Shown one piece after another: positions 32,424-38,679 of a stretch of DNA of 38,679 bases. Under the pieces are notes generated by a model that saw nothing but the letters and a program-made list of their open reading frames with translations, was not told the origin of the DNA and did no database searches. The stretch lies in contig JAITUA010000004.1 of NCBI GenBank assembly GCA_031286615.1, positions 1 through 38,679 of the forward strand, written 5' to 3'. Origin of the DNA: Chryseobacterium sp. GTDB taxonomy: Bacteria > Bacteroidota > Bacteroidia > Flavobacteriales > Weeksellaceae. The translations under genes were made by a program, and so were the position numbers. Position 1 is the first letter of the stretch, and the number at the start of each line of letters is the position of its first letter.

Positions 32424-34748
32424 TTATTTTTTAATGGCTTTGATGGTCTGTTTAGATCCGTCTTTCATTTCTAACGTAACTAAATAAACACCCTGCATTA
32501 AGTCTCTTAAGTGTATCGTAGATTCAGGGTTTGTAATAGTTTTCACTAATCTTCCGGTAACATCTGTTACTGATACATTTTTCACGTTTTTCACATCAGA
32601 AATATTCAATACATCCGTAAATGGATTAGGATATACTTTGATACTATTTTTCGCTGCTGAAACTTCAGATGTTGCCAGATTTGCATTATTAATGCTTATA
32701 TCATCTACATACAGATTAAACTGGTCAGGATCTGAATAGGCATTAAATCCAAAGTAATACACTCCTGTCGTAGGAACTGTAAACGTTATAGATTCTGTAT
32801 GAGCCATTTCATCGTTGATTGACGGATAATCTGCTACTGAATTAGTCATTGCAGATTCAACCGGTGAAGTTCCGTAAGCTACTTTCAGTTTTTCAACATA
32901 AGTAGATGAGTTATTCCCATACTTATAGCTAATTGTATATTGTGTTCCCGCTGTCAGGCTCAATCCTTGGGTAAAGAACCATGCATTGGCAGGACTGGAA
33001 GAGTTATACTGGTATCTTAATACATTGGTAGTAAACCCTTGGCTGTCAGAAGGCGGATCTACTGTCTCCCAATTATTCCCAGACCCCGCGTTAACATTCA
33101 TTGTACAGCCTGGAAGTTCAGGAACAGTAACATTTTCAAAATCTATAGCATAAGGAAGATTCGCACTTGAACATAAAGTCATGAACGTAGCAGAATCACT
33201 CCAAACACTTTGGCTGGTTGCAGTACACACAGATCTCACCCATACATAATAAGCAGTGGAAGCAGCTAAACCTGGAATATCGTAAGTAGTTGCTGTAACT
33301 CCTGTAAAATTAGGTGTAGTTGTAGCTGTAGGTGCTGTATTGGTTGTGCTGTAATAAATATCATATCCACTTGCCGGTACAGGAGTGGCAGCTGTCCAGG
33401 AAACCGTAGCTCCTGCGGCAGTAATATTAGACATCACTAATGCATTAGGCTCACTACAAGCTGGTGCTACATCTATATTAATATCATCCACATATAGCTG
33501 ATTCATATTAGCATCGGAATATGCCTGGAATCCAAAATAATAAACCCCTGTCGCAGTTGGTGTAAAATTCACAAAAGCACTGGTTGCCGTACTGGTTACA
33601 ATATTTGAATGATCAGCTAATGTGTTGGTCATCCCTGCACCTGTAGCTGAAGTTCCGTAGGCAATTTTTAACTTTTCAGCATATACAGTTCCTTCTGCGT
33701 TTGCATATTTATATTTAATTCTGTAGGTAACTCCCGCAGTAAGGTTTATTCCATTGGTAAAAAACCAGGTATCAGCATTATTGGCATAGTCATAAGAATA
33801 CTGAAGAACATTTCCTGTAAATCCTTGAGCATCCAAATCACCCGTCTCCCACATATTTCCTGAACCGTCATTTACTACTGAGGTGCAGTTCGGAAGATCA
33901 GGTGGGGTAATACTTTCGAAATCCAATGCATATGGCACTGCTACAGAAACGCAAGATGTCATAAATGTTGCCATTTGAGACCATGCACTTTTATTTGAAG
34001 TACTACATACAGAACGTACCCACACGTGATAAACAGTAGCTGGAGCCAATGTAGACAGGCCAGTGGTTAAACCGGTAGCAGTTCCGGAAGCTACAGTAGC
34101 AGCTGTAGGATATGTACTGGAAGTTGAATAATAATATTCATAACCGCTGCCTGGAGCAGAAGCCGGAGCTGTCCATCCAATCTGAGCCGAATTTGGCGTA
34201 ACTGCAGATACCGTTAAAGCAGACGGTGCAAAACAAGTAGGAACTGCACCAATTACTACTGTATAATCATGGGCTTCTCCATACCCATCTGTATTACACG
34301 GAATAGGGTCACTGGAGAATCTATCCCCTACTCTCATTCTGTAAGTACCAGGAGTAACGGTTGAAGGAATTTCAATAAGCCCTGAGGTAATATTGTTTCC
34401 TCCTACAAAAGTACTGCTCGCAGAAGCTACAAGTTCCGGAGCAGCATCATCAAAAGTTCCGTCGTTATTAAAATCTATCCAAATACGTACATTCTGATCA
34501 CTGTAATCATGTTTCACGCTAAAGTCATAACTCAAACCTGCACTAAGGTTGATTGTCATGGAGGTATAATCTCCATATGCATCAGTAGAGCAACCCGTAT
34601 TAGGGTGATCAAATCCGGCACCCGGAATTGCAAAGGAATCTATCACATCTCCTCCACTACACCCACTTGCAAACGCAGGCGTACAGTAGGTCTGTGCGGA
34701 GGATAAAAAGCCGGCCATTAAGAAACCAACAAGTAAAAAATTTCTCAT
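32424..34748 (-). CDS. T9SS type A secreted protein with GEVED and duplicated Fn3/jelly-roll domains
   Basis: The 774-residue protein has a signal peptide (1-19, ending LSSAQ). A GEVED-type domain follows (about 55-168, with WIDFNNDGTFDD and GTYRMRVGDR). Then come two copies of a unit of about 260 residues, at about 172-430 and 431-690. Each unit is an Fn3 domain (W-x-A...YYVWVRSVC) and a choice-of-anchor J-like jelly roll (PYALDFES..., YYFGFQAYSD...LYVDDINI). The type A sorting domain covers about 692-774 (YPNPFTDVLNI...TIKAIKK). The protein is expected to be exported by the T9SS and attached to the surface or released. The ligand or enzyme activity is unknown, and no protease motif is seen. 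Its own terminator lies downstream. Confidence 0.87.
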   Translation of the reverse strand: MRNFLLVGFLMAGFLSSAQTYCTPAFASGCSGGDVIDSFAIPGAGFDHPNTGCSTDAYGDYTSMTINLSAGLSYDFSVKHDYSDQNVRIWIDFNNDGTFDDAAPELVASASSTFVGGNNITSGLIEIPSTVTPGTYRMRVGDRFSSDPIPCNTDGYGEAHDYTVVIGAVPTCFAPSALTVSAVTPNSAQIGWTAPASAPGSGYEYYYSTSSTYPTAATVASGTATGLTTGLSTLAPATVYHVWVRSVCSTSNKSAWSQMATFMTSCVSVAVPYALDFESITPPDLPNCTSVVNDGSGNMWETGDLDAQGFTGNVLQYSYDYANNADTWFFTNGINLTAGVTYRIKYKYANAEGTVYAEKLKIAYGTSATGAGMTNTLADHSNIVTSTATSAFVNFTPTATGVYYFGFQAYSDANMNQLYVDDINIDVAPACSEPNALVMSNITAAGATVSWTAATPVPASGYDIYYSTTNTAPTATTTPNFTGVTATTYDIPGLAASTAYYVWVRSVCTATSQSVWSDSATFMTLCSSANLPYAIDFENVTVPELPGCTMNVNAGSGNNWETVDPPSDSQGFTTNVLRYQYNSSSPANAWFFTQGLSLTAGTQYTISYKYGNNSSTYVEKLKVAYGTSPVESAMTNSVADYPSINDEMAHTESITFTVPTTGVYYFGFNAYSDPDQFNLYVDDISINNANLATSEVSAAKNSIKVYPNPFTDVLNISDVKNVKNVSVTDVTGRLVKTITNPESTIHLRDLMQGVYLVTLEMKDGSKQTIKAIKK

Positions 34749-34770
34749 ATAAAAAACAGTATTAGTTAAT

Positions 34771-34778
34771 CAAATCTA
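34771..34778 (-). promoter_or_regulatory. -7 box of the GEVED/Fn3 secreted gene
   Basis: TAGATTTG on the minus strand is an exact TAnnTTTG match ending 22 bases before the ATG. No good TTG lies at the expected distance upstream. Confidence 0.4.
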
Positions 34779-34864
34779 GTGAAAATCAACAATAAAAAAA
34801 ATATTTTTTTAATTATATCACAATGAATTAAACTTTTCCTTTTATAATAGATAATTCCACTTAT

Positions 34865-34897
34865 AAAAAGAGAGGCCGCTCAAATTGAGCAGCCTCT
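34865..34897 (-). terminator. Terminator of the 940-residue secreted gene
   Basis: A two-part stem (AGAGGC/GCCTCT at 34871-34876 and 34892-34897, then GCTCAA/TTGAGC inside one mismatch) is followed by a T run on the minus strand. Confidence 0.8.
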
Positions 34898-34921
34898 GTA
34901 TCCTATTTTTTAAGAAATTAT

Positions 34922-37744
34922 TTATTTCTTAATTGCTTTAATTGTCTGTTTAGATCCGTCTTTCATATTCAGTACCACTAAATACATTCCTTGTTTCAGA
35001 TCTCCTAAGTGAAGCGTAGAAGAAGGATTGTCAATAGTCTTTATCAATCTTCCGGAAGAATCCAGAATAGAAACTGATTTTACTTTATGTGGTTTAGCAA
35101 TATTCAGGATTTCTGTAAATGGATTTGGATATAATTCTATACTTTCTTTGGTTTGGGAAACTTCAGAAGTACCAAGACTTGTTACCTTTCTTATCGTAAT
35201 AGTAAAAACATCTTCTACTACATCTTCATAATCAATTCTAGTTCCCACATTCACATAATATACTGTTCCTGCAACAGTTGGTAAATCCATTATAACCGGA
35301 CTTGAGCCAGCAAAATCAACTCTTTTTACACATGTTAAATTTCCACAGCCCCCTGTAAATGCCCCAATACCAAAATTAAATGTACTATTTGAAGGTCTTG
35401 AAACGGTAATCTTATGCAGAAGACCATCACCTACGAAGGTAAACCATGTACCGTCATTCATCCCAGACATCCAAGGAAAGCAAGGACCTATAAATCCATT
35501 ATTATTAGTAGTATGCTCAGCATCTGTCTGTGTATAAGTATATGGGAAGGTTGACACTGACAAAGCACCAGTGCAATCGTCATTAACAGGAGGCTGCAAT
35601 GTTCCTACACATATATTGAACTTGACAGCAACACCTATACCTGTACTGTATGCTCTTATATAATAAGTTTCTCCTACAGTAAGCCCTGAAACGTTATTAA
35701 TATAGCTAGAACTATTAACGCTTCTACCACATTTTACACTTGTTAAAGCCCCGCAACTACCTTTGAAAACCTCAAATCGTATATCTTGCTGTGTACCACT
35801 CACTCCAACATCTATAATATTTTTAAAAGTAATTCTGTGGCTGGTTCCTGTTGCTACGAATTTGAACCAAACATCATTCTGAACCCCGGTACCTGAACAC
35901 GAACCTGATGGTAACATATTTGAAACTGTTGCTCCTAATGTACTTCCCAGAGTTCCCCCAACACAGTTTAAATCCGGATTAACAGTCAAAGAAACAGCAT
36001 TTGCACATTCATCATTTACCGGAATCGGTGTCAAATCTTTTGTAATACATAAATCAAAATTGAAACCCGATTGAGGATTTCCTTCTACATCAAATACTCT
36101 GAGATAATAAGTTTCTCCCACCGTAAAACCAGTAACAAGTCCAACAGCTCCTCCTATTCCTACACATACAGGATTAGCACAACTACCACCAAGCACATTA
36201 AAATTTAATCCTCCCAAAGAGTTTGGTTCTCCTACAGCAACTTTATTAATCAATTTAATGATATGCTTGGTATCGGTTGCTATAAATTTATACCACACAT
36301 CATATCTGGAGAAATTGTCGCAAGATACAGCAGACTTCGTTGATGATAAAGTTGTTCCGGAAGTAACATTTATACAATCCATCCCAGAATTCACAGGAAC
36401 ACTTATAGCATTGGTACAATTATCATTGGCTGGCGGCTGCGGTAGTGTTCCTACACATATATCAAATTTATGAGATGAATAGCCTGATCCACTAAACACT
36501 TTTATATAATAGGTCTCTCCTACAGTAAGGTTATTAACAACAGAAACAGGACATGATGCACTTGTCACATAACCACATCCATAACCAGAACATAATATAC
36601 TTGTCAAATTACCACAATCACCTTTTAAAACCTGAAAATAAACATATCCACCCCCTAATGGTACTGAAGTTACATCCTTCAGATTAACTGTATGCCTAGA
36701 AGAAGTAGCTGTAAACTTATACCATACATCACCAGTACTCGTATCACATGATGATGCAGGAGACGATACAGTTGACATCACAGTAGTTCCAGAGGTAAAA
36801 CTCACACAATTCACATCTGGATTTACAGTAAGATTTATAGCATTTATACACTCATCATTGGAGGGTATACCAGGCACTGTTGTAAATTTCTGATTAACAC
36901 AACCGGAGGACTCTCCTGCCGATCCCACTGCTGTTACTTTAAGATAATAAACTGTACTTGCCAAAAGTGGAGATGACAGAGTAAAGTTTGTTGCCGTTAC
37001 AGACTGTTGATTAACAATATCTGTTCCTCCCGCAGTAGTTCCGACAGAAACTTTGTAACTTGTAGCTCCCTGTACGGCAGCCCATGTAAAATTAGGCAGA
37101 ACCGGTACATTCGAAGCATTGTTTGCAGGATAACTGATTATCGGACAATCCGGTAATGGATTAGGAACTAACCCCATAAGACTGACTACAGGTTTATAAG
37201 GTAAAAAATGACCATTTGGCGGATTTGCAGGATCCGGATTAACAGTATTACTCTCGGTATAAAGAGCCTGTTCCATAGTATTATACACAAAAAACGGATT
37301 ATTTGGATTTGAATTAAATCCATTTTCATCTACTGCAACAATCAGGTTTCTTACATTATCATATGAAAATGGTGTAGTAAATGTTACTTCTACTATTCCG
37401 TTTACATTAGTCACAGTACCCGAATACACCTGAGTCATTTCCCCAACAGGAATCCACCCAATTTGATAATTTAAAGAGTTTTTTGTGGTATGTCCCAAAT
37501 AAACTACCCAATTTGATAAATAAGAGGGATTTGCAGAAGGTGTTAAGTAAAACTTAAGCCCTGTAATATTACCTGCTGCGTCGGCATTGATTTCCTGTTT
37601 TGTATAAATCTGCTGAGAATAGGAATAACTAAAGCCACTATTGACAGGAGCATTCCCGGTAGCTGTGCTGCCTCCCCCCAGTTTGATTTGAGCACTTAAT
37701 GCGACGCTTATCATCAGTAAGCATACAAATAAGATTTTCTTCAT
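34922..37744 (-). CDS. T9SS type A secreted protein with four NDxCxNA repeat domains
   Basis: The 940-residue protein has a signal peptide (1-18, ending ALSAQ) and an N-terminal beta-rich domain (about 25-190) with NITGLKFYLTPSA and YDNVRNLIVAVDENGF. An Fn3-like domain follows (about 198-290). Four copies of a repeat of about 140 residues then run from about 295 to 855. Each begins NDECxNAxxLTVNPD or NDNCTNA, contains DVWYKF-x-A and L-x-VGETYYI-K/R-V/A, and ends KFDICVGTL or a close variant. The type A sorting domain lies at about 858-940 (YPNPFTEILNI...TIKAIKK). These repeats resemble jelly-roll binding modules, but I cannot name a ligand. The same unit occurs in the truncated neighbour, so the two genes are paralogues in part. 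Confidence 0.85.
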   Translation of the reverse strand: MKKILFVCLLMISVALSAQIKLGGGSTATGNAPVNSGFSYSYSQQIYTKQEINADAAGNITGLKFYLTPSANPSYLSNWVVYLGHTTKNSLNYQIGWIPVGEMTQVYSGTVTNVNGIVEVTFTTPFSYDNVRNLIVAVDENGFNSNPNNPFFVYNTMEQALYTESNTVNPDPANPPNGHFLPYKPVVSLMGLVPNPLPDCPIISYPANNASNVPVLPNFTWAAVQGATSYKVSVGTTAGGTDIVNQQSVTATNFTLSSPLLASTVYYLKVTAVGSAGESSGCVNQKFTTVPGIPSNDECINAINLTVNPDVNCVSFTSGTTVMSTVSSPASSCDTSTGDVWYKFTATSSRHTVNLKDVTSVPLGGGYVYFQVLKGDCGNLTSILCSGYGCGYVTSASCPVSVVNNLTVGETYYIKVFSGSGYSSHKFDICVGTLPQPPANDNCTNAISVPVNSGMDCINVTSGTTLSSTKSAVSCDNFSRYDVWYKFIATDTKHIIKLINKVAVGEPNSLGGLNFNVLGGSCANPVCVGIGGAVGLVTGFTVGETYYLRVFDVEGNPQSGFNFDLCITKDLTPIPVNDECANAVSLTVNPDLNCVGGTLGSTLGATVSNMLPSGSCSGTGVQNDVWFKFVATGTSHRITFKNIIDVGVSGTQQDIRFEVFKGSCGALTSVKCGRSVNSSSYINNVSGLTVGETYYIRAYSTGIGVAVKFNICVGTLQPPVNDDCTGALSVSTFPYTYTQTDAEHTTNNNGFIGPCFPWMSGMNDGTWFTFVGDGLLHKITVSRPSNSTFNFGIGAFTGGCGNLTCVKRVDFAGSSPVIMDLPTVAGTVYYVNVGTRIDYEDVVEDVFTITIRKVTSLGTSEVSQTKESIELYPNPFTEILNIAKPHKVKSVSILDSSGRLIKTIDNPSSTLHLGDLKQGMYLVVLNMKDGSKQTIKAIKK

Positions 37745-37819
37745 GTATAAGTTTTTGGTTATTAATACATCTACGAATTTACAATAAATTTAAAACACCT
37801 TTTTTAAAAATTTAAAAAT

Positions 37820-37850
37820 AAAAAAAACGACAGCTAAAAAGCTGTCGTTT
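37820..37850 (-). terminator. Terminator of the right-edge secreted gene
   Basis: A perfect 10-bp stem AAACGACAGC/GCTGTCGTTT (37825-37834 with 37841-37850) with a 6-base loop is followed by eight T on the minus strand. Confidence 0.85.
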
Positions 37851-37872
37851 CATGTTATATAATTAATACATT

Positions 37873-38679
37873 TTATCTTTTAATTGCTTTAATCGTTTGT
37901 TTAGATCCATCTTTCATATTCAATACTACTAAATACATTCCTTGTTTCAAATCTCCTAAGTGAAGCGTAGAAGAAGGATTCTCTATAGTCTTTATCAATC
38001 TTCCCGCAGCATCAACTACAGAAACAGATTTTACCTTAGAGATATCTGAAATATTCAATACATCTGCAAAAGGATTCGGGTATGCTTTAATTTCATTTTT
38101 AGCTCCTGAAACTTCTGAAGTTGCCAAAACAATTGATGAGTCATAAACAGAAATCTGGAATTGACCATCTGTTGCTGTTGAATATCTCCAAACACTGATA
38201 TACAATGTTGCTCCAGGTGTCTGACCTGTTAATGCAATTTTAGAGAAGCTACCATTTCCATCGTCATCGTTACATGCTATAGAAGTAGTCGTTGTACAAT
38301 CTGCAAATACTGACACTACAGTATCTGTAAGTGCAGATCCAGTTACAGCATCTGTTTCAATAGTTAAACTACCTGAAGCTGGAACAACTACACTGTACCA
38401 AACATTTCCTCCAACATTGGTTGGGGTAACTAAGCAACTTGCAGTTAAAGCCGGCGTATTAGTTGATCCCGAAGTATCTCCTGTCAAAGCATGCTGAGCA
38501 AATGTATTTCCTGGAGTTAAGGCAATAGCATTTGAACAATTGTCATTAGCAGGAGGAGGAGGCGGAGTTCCTACACAGATATCAAATGTAGCAGTTGTGG
38601 TTGCCGTTGAAGTATAAGTCCATACTCTTACTTTATATTCCTGACCAACAGTTAATCCTGTTAAGTTCATTGTGTTAGG
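37873..38679 (-). CDS. T9SS type A secreted protein, C-terminal part (5' end beyond window)
   Basis: The frame stays open to the right edge (Pro-Asn-Thr precede the first in-frame Met at 38670), so that Met is internal and the gene is cut. The visible 268 residues hold the end of one repeat (LTVGQEYKVRVWTY...FDICVGT), a PPPPPANDNC linker, one complete repeat unit (NCSNAIALTPGN...NVWYSVVVPASGSLTIET...TLYISVWRY) and a type A sorting domain (YPNPFADVLNI...TIKAIKR). The repeat and the sorting domain closely match the adjacent 940-residue protein. Confidence 0.85.
   Translation of the reverse strand, partial: PNTMNLTGLTVGQEYKVRVWTYTSTATTTATFDICVGTPPPPPANDNCSNAIALTPGNTFAQHALTGDTSGSTNTPALTASCLVTPTNVGGNVWYSVVVPASGSLTIETDAVTGSALTDTVVSVFADCTTTTSIACNDDDGNGSFSKIALTGQTPGATLYISVWRYSTATDGQFQISVYDSSIVLATSEVSGAKNEIKAYPNPFADVLNISDISKVKSVSVVDAAGRLIKTIENPSSTLHLGDLKQGMYLVVLNMKDGSKQTIKAIKR

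Overview
The window looks like chromosome from a flavobacterium of the Chryseobacterium group (Weeksellaceae, Bacteroidota). The DNA is AT-rich and promoters look like the Bacteroidota TTG / TAnnTTTG type. Several secreted proteins end in type IX secretion (T9SS) sorting domains of both type A and type B. The housekeeping blocks (ftsX-DUF3098-uppP-truB, rnz, prfC, an acyl-CoA dehydrogenase, a long-chain acyl-CoA ligase) are typical of that group. The genus is inferred from protein character and gene order, not from a marker gene. I saw no rRNA, tRNA, CRISPR array, transposase or prophage gene.

Layout. 1-725 is the 5' part of a secreted propeller-like protein on the minus strand. 1100-2362 is a membrane-anchored protein built from five helix-hairpin-helix-like modules. 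2422-6555 is a minus-strand operon, ftsX, DUF3098, uppP, truB, a small outer-membrane-like protein and an rluF-type pseudouridine synthase, with a large hairpin before uppP. rsmA (6647-7417) is divergent from it and probably starts at TTG. 7548-16299 is a tandem array of three large secreted paralogues: choice-of-anchor L domain, Ig-like repeats, T9SS type B sorting domain. Each has its own terminator and its own TAnnTTTG box at exactly the same distance from the ATG. 16505-20279 is a five-gene minus-strand operon: CPBP protease, rdgB, rnz, TIGR02757 and a two-TM protein with an eight-fold acidic heptad repeat.

20390-25138 holds a hypothetical membrane protein, a lipoprotein, prfC and a DUF4349 lipoprotein. 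25192-28865 holds an acyl-CoA dehydrogenase with a small downstream membrane protein and, divergently, a fatty-acyl-CoA ligase, pointing to fatty-acid activation and beta-oxidation. 29176-31052 is a nif3-like gene followed by a CT398/FlgZ-type coiled-coil protein that has lost all its zinc-binding cysteines. 31202-32231 is a voltage-gated K+ channel-like protein with a C-terminal zinc ribbon, followed by a 52-residue single-TM protein. 32424 to the right edge holds three T9SS type A secreted proteins, the last cut by the window edge.

The most notable signals are the three-paralogue secreted array with conserved promoter geometry and an internal duplication of about 750 bp; four copies of an 18-bp palindromic element arranged as inverted pairs in two intergenic regions; the cysteine-free zinc-ribbon protein; and the heptad-repeat membrane protein.
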